From Saccharopolyspora erythraea (lineage in GTDB: Bacteria > Actinomycetota > Actinomycetes > Mycobacteriales > Pseudonocardiaceae), in NCBI RefSeq assembly GCF_018141105.1, contig NZ_CP054839.1:4092001-4156000 (forward strand): a stretch of 64,000 bases of DNA, written 5' to 3'. How positions within the stretch are numbered: the stretch's first letter is position 1; every line of letters starts with the position of its first letter. The notes under the pieces were generated by a model, which was not told the DNA's origin, searched no databases, and saw only the letters and a program-made list of their open reading frames with translations. A program made the position numbers and the translations under genes. Of this stretch, positions 8,189 to 15,985 are shown one piece after another.

Positions 8189-9646
8189 GTGGAGAGGACT
8201 TTCGCGGCGGTCGACCTCGGTGCCTCCAGCGGCCGGGTGATCGTCGGCCGGTTCGGGGCCGGGGAGCTCGACCTGCACGAGGTGCACAGGTTCGCCAACA
8301 ACCCGGTCCGGCTGGCCGACGGTCTGCACTGGGACGTGCTGGGCCTGTACCGCGAAGTGCTCTGCGGGCTTCGTCTCGCGCAGCCGCACGCACCCGTCTC
8401 GGTGGGAATCGACGGCTGGGCGGTCGACTTCGGCCTGCTGGACGGTGACGGCGCGCTGCTCGGCAACCCGTTCCACTACCGGGACGAGCGCGGGGTGCGC
8501 GGCGTCGAGCTGGTGCGGACTTGCGTCGACGACGCCGAGCACTACCGGATCTGCGGGCTGCAACGCCTGCCGATCAACACCGTCTACCAGCTCGCGGCCG
8601 CCGCGCGCACCGCCCACTGGGACCGCGCCGAGACGCTGCTGCTGGTACCGGACCTGCTCGTCTACTGGCTCACCGGCGCGGTCGGGGCCGAGGTCACCAA
8701 CGCCTCCACGACCGGACTGTTCGACGCCACCAGCCGATCGTGGTCCAGGCCGCTGCTGGACCGGCTCGGCCTGCCGTCCCGCCTGTTCCCCGCGCTGCGC
8801 GCGCCGGGCGAACCGGCGGGAAACGTGCGGGACAGGGTGGCGAGCGAGGCGGGCATCGCAGGTGGGCTGCCGGTGACCGCGGTGGCCTCGCACGACACCG
8901 CCTCGGCGGTGGCGGCCGTCCCGGCCACCGCGGACCGGTTCGCCTACGTCTCCTGCGGAACCTGGTCGCTGGCGGGCCTGGAACTGGACCGGCCGGTGCT
9001 CACCGAGGAGTCCCGCGCGGCGAACTTCACCAACGAGCTCGGCGTCGACGGCACGGTCCGGTATCTGCGCAACACCATGGGGCTGTGGCTGCTGCACGAG
9101 TGCGTCCGCAGCTGGCAGCGGCAGGGCCGTGCCGTGGACGAACCGGCACTGCTGGCACAGGCCGCCGGGGCCGCCCCGTTCGCGGCGCTGGTCGACGCGA
9201 CCGACGCCGCCTTGATCGCGCCCGCCGACATGCCCTCGGCGATCGCCGCGCAGTGCGCGCGAACCGGACAGCACCCACCCGCCGACCCGGCCGCGGTGAC
9301 GCGGTGCGTGCTGGAAAGCCTCGCTCTGGCCCACCGCGCCACCCTGCGCGAAGCGGCGCGGCTCAGCGGACGCGGCTTCGACGTCGTCCACCTGGTCGGC
9401 GGCGGCAGCCGGATCGAGCTGCTGTGCCAGCTCACAGCCGACGCCTGCGGCGTGCCGGTCGTCGCCGGCCCCACCGAGGCGACGGCGCTGGGCAACCTGC
9501 TCGTGCAGGCGCGGGCGAGCGGATCCGTGGCCGACCTCGCCGCCGGCAGGTGCCTGGTCGCCCGGACGCAGCGGCTCCGCCGCTACCGGCCGGGTGGTGA
9601 CCCGGGAAAGTGGGAGTCCGCTGCGGCACGGGTAGGACTGCGATGA
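8189..9646 (+). CDS. rhaB: Rhamnulokinase (FGGY family)
   Basis: A 485-residue FGGY carbohydrate kinase. The N-terminal phosphate-binding loop FAAVDLGASSGRVIVGRF, GIDGWAVDFGLLD, the CGTWSLAGLE segment and the C-terminal HLVGGGSRIELLCQLTAD are typical of RhaB. It phosphorylates L-rhamnulose at C1 with ATP. The GTG start at 8189 has GGAAGGGG upstream, and the gene follows the aldolase fusion by 18 bases, so it is cotranscribed. Length matches the family. Confidence 0.9.
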   Translation: MERTFAAVDLGASSGRVIVGRFGAGELDLHEVHRFANNPVRLADGLHWDVLGLYREVLCGLRLAQPHAPVSVGIDGWAVDFGLLDGDGALLGNPFHYRDERGVRGVELVRTCVDDAEHYRICGLQRLPINTVYQLAAAARTAHWDRAETLLLVPDLLVYWLTGAVGAEVTNASTTGLFDATSRSWSRPLLDRLGLPSRLFPALRAPGEPAGNVRDRVASEAGIAGGLPVTAVASHDTASAVAAVPATADRFAYVSCGTWSLAGLELDRPVLTEESRAANFTNELGVDGTVRYLRNTMGLWLLHECVRSWQRQGRAVDEPALLAQAAGAAPFAALVDATDAALIAPADMPSAIAAQCARTGQHPPADPAAVTRCVLESLALAHRATLREAARLSGRGFDVVHLVGGGSRIELLCQLTADACGVPVVAGPTEATALGNLLVQARASGSVADLAAGRCLVARTQRLRRYRPGGDPGKWESAAARVGLR

Positions 9647-9725
9647 GGGCGCGAGCGGTGCCCGATGCGATCCCGCGCGCATAGGATTCCGCCCGTCCGT
9701 GTGCGACGTCGGGAGGGGAGCACCG

Positions 9726-10869
9726 GTGAAGATCACATCCCTGCGCACCTACCTGGTCCCACCGCGGTGGTGCTTCCTGCGGGTCGACACCGAAAGGGCG
9801 TCACGGGCTGGGGAGAACCGGTGGTCGAGGGGCGGGCGCACACGGTGGCCGCGGCGGTCGGCGAGCTCGCCGACTACCTGGTGGGCGAGGACCCGCTGCG
9901 CATCGAGGACCACTGGCAGCGGCTCACCAAGGGCGGGTTCTACCGGGGCGGTCCGGTGCTCTCCAGCGCCGTCGCCGGGATCGACCAGGCGTTGTGGGAC
10001 ATCGCGGGCAAGGCGCTGGGCGTGCCGGTCCACCAGCTGCTCGGCGGGCACGTCCGCGACCGCGTCCGCGTCTACAGCTGGATCGGAGGCGACGAACCGT
10101 CCGGCCTGGCGGAGTCGGCGCTGGAGCGCAAGGCCGCGGGGTTCACCGCGATCAAGATGAACGGCTCGGCGCGGATGCTCCCCATCGACACCCCCGCGGC
10201 GGTGCGGGGAGTCGTCGACCGGCTGGCCGGGGTGCGCGAGGCGGTGGGCGAGGACTTCGACATCGCGGTCGACTTCCACGGACGGTTGTCGGCGGCCATG
10301 TCGCGGCGGGTTCTGCCGCTGCTGGAGCCGCACCTGCCGTTCTTCGTCGAGGAACCGCTGGTCCCGGAGATGAGCGAGCACATCGGGGCCGTCGCCGCCG
10401 CGACGAGCATCCGATCGCCACCGGCGAGCGGCTGTACTCCCGGTGGGAATTCAAACGCGTGCTGGACAAGGGGATCGCCGTCGCGCAACCGGACCTCTCG
10501 CACGCCGGGGGCATCTCGGAGGGGCGGCGGATCGCGTCGATGGCCGAGGCCCACGACGTCTCGGTCGCACCGCACTGCCCGCTGGGGCCGATCGCGCTGG
10601 CGGCCAGCCTGCAACTGGGCTTCGCGACCTCGAACCTGCTGATCCAGGAACAGAGCCTCGGCATCCACTACAACCGCGGCTCGGCCCTGCTTGACTACCT
10701 CGTCGACCGGTCGGTCTTCCGCTACCACGACGGGCACGTCGAGCGGTTGACCGCGCCGGGCCTGGGCATCGAGGTCGACGAGAAGGCGGTCGAGCGAGCG
10801 GCGGAGTTGGGGCACCGCTGGCGCAACCCGGTCTGGCGCCACGACGACGGGTCGCTCGCGGAGTGGTGA
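9726..10869 (+). pseudogene. dgoD: D-galactonate dehydratase (DgoD-like) with two single-base frameshifts
   Basis: Read with two one-base corrections, the locus gives a protein of 381 residues, close to the E. coli DgoD length that I recall. The N-terminus (GTG 9726 after GGGAGGGGAG) reads KITSLRTYLVPPRWCFLRV; the frame is lost near 9790-9796 and resumes as GVTGWGEPVVEGRAHTV. It is lost again near 10411 and resumes as IATGERLYSRWEFKRV. Enolase-superfamily elements survive: GGPVLSSAVAGIDQALWDI, DFHGRLS, EEPLVPE, QPDLSHAGGI and the C-terminal WRNPVWRHDDGSLAEW. The intact enzyme would dehydrate D-galactonate to 2-keto-3-deoxygalactonate. Both lesions look like lost bases in short runs, so this is a recent pseudogene or a sequence error. 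Confidence 0.85.
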
Positions 10870-10892
10870 GGTCGTCGGAGAACCCGAAGCGC

Positions 10893-10911
10893 GTTGATCG
10901 GAGCCGCCGAC
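10893..10911 (+). repeat. 19-bp direct repeat, copy 1
   Basis: GTTGATCGGAGCCGCCGAC lies 24 bases after the dgoD stop. An exact second copy lies 363 bases downstream at 11256. The two frame the small membrane-protein gene. Confidence 0.9.
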
Positions 10912-10942
10912 CGGCCCATCGCAAGAGCGGGAGTGGGGTGCG

Positions 10943-11260
10943 GTGTTGCGAGGGGTGCTGATCAACCTGTGCCTGGCCGCGATCGCGATCGTCTTCGCGC
11001 TCGGTGGAGGGGCGGTCACCTGGTTCGCGCTGGCCGAGATCGTCCACTACACGCCGACCTGCACGCCCTCGCCGGGTGTGTCCTGCCGGTATTACGTCAA
11101 TGGCAGGGACTCCGGTCCCGCCACCGTCGCGGAGCAGTGGTTCCACTTCACGTTCGACACGGTCCTCCTGCTCGGGATCGGCGTGGCCGCACTGGGATCG
11201 GGCCTGGTGTTGATCGTGGCGCTGGCCAGGGACCTCACGAGAGTCCTGATGCGCCGTTGA
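10943..11260 (+). CDS. Small membrane protein of unknown function
   Basis: A 105-residue protein with two predicted membrane helices: residues 5-33 (LINLCLAAIAIVFALGGGAV region) and about 72-98 (LLLGIGVAALGSGLVLIVAL). Between them lies a polar, probably extracytoplasmic loop with two cysteines (TPTCTPSPGVSCRYY) that could form a disulfide. The GTG start at 10943 has GGGAGTGGGG upstream. I do not recognise the family. It lies exactly between two copies of a 19-bp repeat, the second of which includes its stop codon, so it may have arrived or been duplicated as a unit. Confidence 0.6.
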   Translation: MLRGVLINLCLAAIAIVFALGGGAVTWFALAEIVHYTPTCTPSPGVSCRYYVNGRDSGPATVAEQWFHFTFDTVLLLGIGVAALGSGLVLIVALARDLTRVLMRR

Positions 11261-11274
11261 TCGGAGCCGCCGAC
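11256..11274 (+). repeat. 19-bp direct repeat, copy 2
   Basis: An exact copy of the 10893-10911 sequence. It covers the TGA stop of the small membrane-protein gene and lies just ahead of an AT-rich patch (11275-11290) before the GH1 gene. Confidence 0.9.
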
Positions 11275-11293
11275 AAAGATAAATTTCTTTCAC

Positions 11294-12616
11294 ATGTGGG
11301 GTCTGGTCTTCCGGGGCGCGGTCGTGGGTCTGGTCGCCGCGCTGGTGTCGGCGCTGAGCACGGCGCCCGCGAGCGCCGCGGACCGGTCGCGGTCGTTCTA
11401 CTGGGGCGTGGCGTCGTCCGGTTACCAGACCGAGGGATCGGCCCCGGACAGCAACTGGTCCAGGTACGTCGGCGCGGGCGGTGGCGAGGTCGATCCGTAC
11501 GCCAACGCCACCGACTTCCGCCACCGCTACCCCGAAGACATCCGGCTGGCCCGGGACATGGGCGTCAACACCTACCGCTTCGGGGTGGAATGGGCCCGGG
11601 TGCAACCGGCCCCCGGGGTCTGGGACGAGGCAGAGCTGGCGTACTACGACGACGTGGTGCGGCGGATCACCGACGCCGGGATGACGCCCATGATCACGCT
11701 CAACCACTGGGTCCACCCGGGCTGGGTGGCCGACCTGGGAGGCTGGGCCGAGGACCGGACGGTCGAGGACTGGCTCGCCTTCAGCGCCGCGATCGTGCAG
11801 CGCTACCGGGGAGCCGGAGTGCTGTGGGTGACGATCAACGAGCCGGTCGTCTTCCTGCAGCGGGAGATGGAGATCGGCGCGCTCGACGTGTTCCGGCTGC
11901 CCCGGGCGCAGGCCAACGTGGTGCGGGCGCACCGGCGGGCCTACGACCTGGTCCACCGCATCGACCCGACCGGGAAGGTCACCAGCAACCAGGCGTTCCT
12001 GTCGGGCTTCAACGCCGTGACCGACCTGTGGTTCATGGACCAGGTGCGCGACAAGCTCGACTTCGTCGGCATCGACTACTACTACGGCCTCGCGCTGGGC
12101 AACCTCAGCGCGATCCACGCGGCATGGGCGGACTTCTGGAAGGTGCGGTTGCAGCCCGAGGGCATCTACGACGCGCTGCGCTTCTACTCCGACCGCTATC
12201 CAGGTCTGCCGCTCTACGTCGTGGAGAACGGGATGCCGACCGACGACGCCAAGCCGCGGGAGGACGGCTACACCCGCACGGCTGCCCTGCGCGACACGGT
12301 TTTCTGGGTGCAGCGGGCGAAGGCCGACGGGATCGACGTCATCGGCTACAACTACTGGAGCATCACGGACAACTACGAGTGGGGCAGCTACCGGCCGCGC
12401 TTCGGTCTGTACACAGTGGACGCGCTCGCGGATCCGGCGCTCACGCGCAGGCCGACCGACGCCGTCGGCGCCTACCGGCAGGTGATCGCCGAGGGCGGCG
12501 CCCCGGCCGGGCACGAGCTGGTCCAGCCGCCCGCGTTGTGCTCGCTCGTCGACCCGCTGACCAGTTGCCTGGCGCCCGCCGACCCGCGCGGCCCGCGTGT
12601 CCCGCTGGGCCGATGA
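11294..12616 (+). CDS. Secreted glycoside hydrolase family 1 (beta-glycosidase)
   Basis: A 440-residue protein. Residues 1-28 form a signal peptide ending APASA before ADRSRSF. The rest is a GH1 barrel beginning FYWGVASSGYQTEG, with the acid/base Glu183 in VTINEPVVF and the nucleophile Glu311 in YVVENGMP; YNYWSITDNYEWG near the C-terminus is the usual sugar-binding motif. GH1 enzymes are most often cytoplasmic, so secretion is notable. Beside a rhamnose operon it may release sugars from plant glycosides outside the cell, but its specificity cannot be read. A short C-terminal tail has two cysteines. No strong ribosome site precedes ATG 11294. Confidence 0.88.
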   Translation: MWGLVFRGAVVGLVAALVSALSTAPASAADRSRSFYWGVASSGYQTEGSAPDSNWSRYVGAGGGEVDPYANATDFRHRYPEDIRLARDMGVNTYRFGVEWARVQPAPGVWDEAELAYYDDVVRRITDAGMTPMITLNHWVHPGWVADLGGWAEDRTVEDWLAFSAAIVQRYRGAGVLWVTINEPVVFLQREMEIGALDVFRLPRAQANVVRAHRRAYDLVHRIDPTGKVTSNQAFLSGFNAVTDLWFMDQVRDKLDFVGIDYYYGLALGNLSAIHAAWADFWKVRLQPEGIYDALRFYSDRYPGLPLYVVENGMPTDDAKPREDGYTRTAALRDTVFWVQRAKADGIDVIGYNYWSITDNYEWGSYRPRFGLYTVDALADPALTRRPTDAVGAYRQVIAEGGAPAGHELVQPPALCSLVDPLTSCLAPADPRGPRVPLGR

Positions 12617-12622
12617 GTGCGG

Positions 12623-13342
12623 TCAGGCCGCGTCGTGGAAGACCAGGCCCAGGGTGTGCCTGCGTCCGGAGCGCACCGCCGAGACGCCGTGGCGCACCGG
12701 GGCGGCCGACCAGCCGCGCGCCGAGCGCACCGGCCGGTCCCGGGTGGTGAACACCAGCCCGCGTCCGTGCGGGATCAACGTCGAGGTGCCCCGGGACTGC
12801 GCGCGCGGGCGCTGCTCGACGAGCAGGAACTCACCGCCGGTGTGGTCGACGCCCGGCTCGCCGAGGTTGACCACGACCTGCAGCGGGAAGACCTTGTCGC
12901 CGTAGAGGTCGCGGTGCAGCGCGTTCCACCCGCCCGCGTCGTAGCGCAGCAGGATCGGCGTCGGCTTCGACTGGCCCGCGCGGTGGCACTCGGCCAGCCA
13001 CTCCTCAAGCGTGTCGGGCCACCGCGCGTCGCGTCCGAGCCTGGTGTTCCAGTCGCGGGCCACCGGTAGCAACCGCCGGTACAACGCGCTGCGGAGCTCG
13101 GCCACCACCTGCGGGAAGGGCTCTCGGAAGTAGCGGTACTCGCCCTTCCCGAAGCGGTGCCTGCCCATGTCGACGGTCGTCCGGAAGCGCTCGGGATCGT
13201 CGTAGAGCCGGGCGATCTCGGCGGCTTCGTCCGAGGTGAGCAGCCGCGGGAGCAGCGCGCACCCGTAGTCGTCGATCTCGGCGTACACCGCGTCCCAGTC
13301 CGCCTGGTCGACGCGGTCGGCGAATGCGGTCCGGTCGTTCAT
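12623..13342 (-). CDS. 2OG-Fe(II) oxygenase beside ogt
   Basis: A 239-residue protein with the iron-binding triad of 2-oxoglutarate dioxygenases: His143 and Asp145 in ALHRDLYGD and distal His218 in VRHGVSAVRSGRRHTLGLVF, where an Arg that binds 2-oxoglutarate follows. It is the last gene of a minus-strand operon: its ATG overlaps the ogt stop by four bases (ATGA), and ogt overlaps the sigma factor gene in the same way. The translational coupling to a DNA alkyltransferase suggests a role in alkylation damage repair, perhaps AlkB-like, but the protein does not clearly resemble AlkB, so the substrate is unknown. Confidence 0.78.
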   Translation of the reverse strand: MNDRTAFADRVDQADWDAVYAEIDDYGCALLPRLLTSDEAAEIARLYDDPERFRTTVDMGRHRFGKGEYRYFREPFPQVVAELRSALYRRLLPVARDWNTRLGRDARWPDTLEEWLAECHRAGQSKPTPILLRYDAGGWNALHRDLYGDKVFPLQVVVNLGEPGVDHTGGEFLLVEQRPRAQSRGTSTLIPHGRGLVFTTRDRPVRSARGWSAAPVRHGVSAVRSGRRHTLGLVFHDAA

Positions 13343-13959
13343 GCCACTCCCTCCAGGTCCAACAGCGCTCGCTTGGTCTCGGGTCCGCCGACGTAGCCGC
13401 CGAACGAGCCGTCGGAGCGGACGACCCGATGGCAGGGCACCACGATCGGCAGCGGGTTGGTCGCGCACGCGGTGCCGACCGCGCGGACGGCCTTCGGGCT
13501 GCCCGAAGCGGTGGCCACCTGCGCGTAGCTCTCGGTGCGCCCGTAGCCGATCTCCGGCAGGTGCGCGAGCACCTGGCGGCGGAAGCCCTTCGACAGGCGC
13601 AGGTCCAGGCGCAGGTCGAAGTGCTGGCGCGTGCGGGCGAAGTACTCGTCGAGCTGCCGTGCGACGGCATCCAGGCGTGCCGGTGCGTTGAGGATCCGCG
13701 GGCTCACGGCCGCGGCGAGCCCGGCGAGCACCCCGTCGTGGTCCTCGCGGGCGTAGGCGACGCGCACGAGCCCCGCCTCGGTGGCCGCCAGCAGCAGCGG
13801 CCCGACCGGGCTGTCGATCGTGCGGTAGCCGATGTCCAGGACACCCTCCCGCTGCGCGGCCTCGACCAGCCGGGCGTGCAGGCGTGCGTGGGCGTCGTCG
13901 TCGTTCGGGGGCAGCGAAGCGAACAGTCGTTCGGCCCCGGGGTCCGACGAGCTCGTCAT
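13339..13959 (-). CDS. ogt: Methylated-DNA-protein-cysteine methyltransferase
   Basis: A 206-residue protein with the suicide-enzyme motif NPLPIVVPCHRVV (acceptor Cys176), preceded by the helix-turn-helix region GRTESYAQVATASGSPKAVRAVG and followed by GGYVGGPETKRALLDLE. It removes methyl groups from O6-methylguanine by transfer to its own cysteine. Start ATG 13959 overlaps the stop of the upstream sigma gene. An N-terminal extension of about 40 residues precedes the usual methyltransferase ribonuclease-like domain. Confidence 0.9.
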   Translation of the reverse strand: MTSSSDPGAERLFASLPPNDDDAHARLHARLVEAAQREGVLDIGYRTIDSPVGPLLLAATEAGLVRVAYAREDHDGVLAGLAAAVSPRILNAPARLDAVARQLDEYFARTRQHFDLRLDLRLSKGFRRQVLAHLPEIGYGRTESYAQVATASGSPKAVRAVGTACATNPLPIVVPCHRVVRSDGSFGGYVGGPETKRALLDLEGVA

Positions 13960-14447
13960 CGGGTCCCTCCTTCGTCGCTGGTGGACAGCGGGTAGGTGGC
14001 GCGCAGGCGCCGGATGCCATCGGCTGCGGCGCGGCGCGCGGCGTCGGTGCTGCCGCCGGTGATCGCGGCGATCTCTTTGTAGGGCAGGCCGGCCAGGTAG
14101 TGGTAGGCGACCGCGGCTCGCTGCTTGGCGGGAAGCTCCCGCAGCGCGGCCCACAGGTCGCCGTCCCACTGCTCGGGCCGCCCGGTCGCGGCCGGGCGTT
14201 CCGGCGGGGCCGCGACCGCGACCGGGCCGCGCGCCCGCGCCCTGGTCGCATCGATGGCCTTGCGGTGGGCGATCGTGACCAGCCACGCCTCCACGTTGGC
14301 GTCACCCGGCAGGTCCGGGTACGCCTTCAGCGCGGCGAGGAACGTCTCGGACCAGGCGTCCTCGGCGTCCACGGGCCCCAGCACCGCGCGGCACACCCGC
14401 AGCACCACCGGCCCGTAGTCGGCCACGATCTGCTCGAAAGGTCTCAT
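13956..14447 (-). CDS. ECF-type RNA polymerase sigma factor
   Basis: A 163-residue sigma-70 family protein of the extracytoplasmic-function size class. Region 2 spans FEQIVADYGPVVLRVCRAVLG to TFLAALKAYPDL and AWLVTIAHRKAIDATRARAR; region 4 is LPAKQRAAVAYHYLAGLPYKEIAAITGGSTDAARRAA. It heads the operon with ogt and the 2OG oxygenase, all with 4-base overlaps, so it probably controls a small alkylation or oxidative damage regulon that includes itself. No anti-sigma gene adjoins it. ATG 14447 is the first start that gives an ordinary region 2. Confidence 0.85.
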   Translation of the reverse strand: MRPFEQIVADYGPVVLRVCRAVLGPVDAEDAWSETFLAALKAYPDLPGDANVEAWLVTIAHRKAIDATRARARGPVAVAAPPERPAATGRPEQWDGDLWAALRELPAKQRAAVAYHYLAGLPYKEIAAITGGSTDAARRAAADGIRRLRATYPLSTSDEGGTR

Positions 14448-14499
14448 CGGCACACCTGGTAGACGCACGAGCCGCCGCGAACGTGAGATCGGCGGCGCA

Positions 14500-15846
14500 T
14501 CACCGCTGGCGCAGGGCGAGGAAGCGCTCCCGGGCCTGGTCCAGGTCGACGATCGGGGGCGGGTAGCCGAGCCTGCCGAGCTCGTCGTCACCGAGCCGCC
14601 AGGGGCGGTGGACGTCGCCGGCGCCGAGCCCGGCCAGCTCCGGTACCCAGCGCCGGACGTAGTCGCCGCCGGGGTCGTACCGGTCGGCCTGCCGGAGCGG
14701 GTTGAGCACCCGGTTCGGGCGGGTGTCGGTGCCGGTGCCGGCGACCCACTGCCAGTTCAGGCAGTTGTTGGCGATGTCGCCGTCGACGAGGTGGTCGAAG
14801 AAGTGCCAGGCGCCCGCGCGCCAGTCGAGGTAGAGCGACTTGGTCAGGAAGCTGCCGGTGACCAGCCGTGCCCGGTTGTGCATCCAGCCCTGCTCGAGCA
14901 GTTGGCGCATCCCCGCGTCGACGATCGGGATGCCGGTGCGGCCGTCCTTCCACGCGCGCAGCGCTTCGGCGTCGCGGTGCCAGCGGTCGCCGTGCGGTCG
15001 GTAGTCCTCGCGCACCGCCTCGGGGCGGGCGGCCAGCACCTGGTGGTGGAAGTCCCGCCACGCGAGTTGCCGCACGAACGCCTCCGGTCCCTCGCCGCGG
15101 CCCGCGCGGTCGGCGAGCTCGCGGGCGGAGAGGCAGCCGAAGTGCAGGTACGGCGAGAGCTGGGAGGTCGCGTCGGCGGCCAGGTCGTCGTGGCGCTCGT
15201 GGTAGGCGCGCACCCCGCCGCCGAGCCAGCGGTCGGCGCGCCGACGTCCCTCGGTTTCGCCACCGGGCCACGTCTTGTCCGCGGAGCCACCGGCCGGGCG
15301 CGGCCCGATGGCCAGCCGGGATGGCAGCCGCAGCCGTCGCGGCTCGCCGGCCAGCGGCCGCTTGCCGGTTTCCAGCCAGCGGCGCAGGTACGGCGTGAAG
15401 ACGGTGAAGTGGTCCTTGTCCGCTCCACCGGGCGTCACCCGGCCCGGAGCGACCACGGTGACCACCTCGTCGTGGCAGCGCAGCTCCCGGCGCTGGGCGG
15501 ACAGCGCCTCGGCCAGCCGGGCCTGCCTGCGCATCGCATAGCCGCTGACGTCGGCGCTGATGTGGACCTCGGCCGCGTCGACCTCCTCGGCGATCCGGCA
15601 CACCTCGTCGACGAGCGCTCCGCGGCGCAGCACCAGCCGCGCACCGAGCTCGCGCAGGTTCGCGTCCAGGTCGGTCAGCGACTCGTCGAGGAAACGCGTC
15701 CGCCGGGCGCTCGCGAAGCGCGAGCGCCAAATCTCCTCGTCCAGGACGAACAGCGGGACCACGCGTTCGGCCTCCGCCGCGGCGGCCAGCATCGGGTTGT
15801 CGTGCACCCGCAGGTCGCGGGTGAACAGCGCGATCACCGTCGTCAT
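14500..15846 (-). CDS. phr: Deoxyribodipyrimidine photolyase
   Basis: A 448-residue cryptochrome/photolyase family protein. The N-terminal antenna-binding Rossmann domain begins VIALFTRDLRVHDNP; the C-terminal FAD-binding helical domain carries LSPYLHFGCLSAREL, WRDFHHQVL, DAGMRQLLEQGWMHNRARL and WAGTGTD-like segment NWQWVAGTGTDTRPNRVLNP. It repairs cyclobutane pyrimidine dimers with blue light. ATG 15846 follows GGGAGCACC; an upstream ATG at 15921 in frame would add an unconserved leader. It is divergent from the SRPBCC-epimerase gene. Confidence 0.93.
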   Translation of the reverse strand: MTTVIALFTRDLRVHDNPMLAAAAEAERVVPLFVLDEEIWRSRFASARRTRFLDESLTDLDANLRELGARLVLRRGALVDEVCRIAEEVDAAEVHISADVSGYAMRRQARLAEALSAQRRELRCHDEVVTVVAPGRVTPGGADKDHFTVFTPYLRRWLETGKRPLAGEPRRLRLPSRLAIGPRPAGGSADKTWPGGETEGRRRADRWLGGGVRAYHERHDDLAADATSQLSPYLHFGCLSARELADRAGRGEGPEAFVRQLAWRDFHHQVLAARPEAVREDYRPHGDRWHRDAEALRAWKDGRTGIPIVDAGMRQLLEQGWMHNRARLVTGSFLTKSLYLDWRAGAWHFFDHLVDGDIANNCLNWQWVAGTGTDTRPNRVLNPLRQADRYDPGGDYVRRWVPELAGLGAGDVHRPWRLGDDELGRLGYPPPIVDLDQARERFLALRQR

Positions 15847-15985
15847 GGTGCTCCCGCCTTCGCTCGTCGGTCCGGTGTCCGCCACTGTGCCTCCGCCCGG
15901 AGCGGGCGGCATCGCGGACACTCATCGGTTGCCGCTCACCCACTCGGCTGGGCGCGGACGGCCGGACCCGCTAGCCTGCGCGGCC

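Noticed and set aside
5981-9748. A 1255-codon open frame on the minus strand across the rhamnose genes
   Set aside because: It mirrors the real plus-strand genes, whose motifs are unmistakable; long antisense frames are expected at this GC content.
11275-11290. AT-rich inverted repeat AAAGATAAATTTCTTT before the GH1 gene, considered as an operator
   Set aside because: The match is only five bases per arm and is more simply an AT-rich promoter or leader patch.
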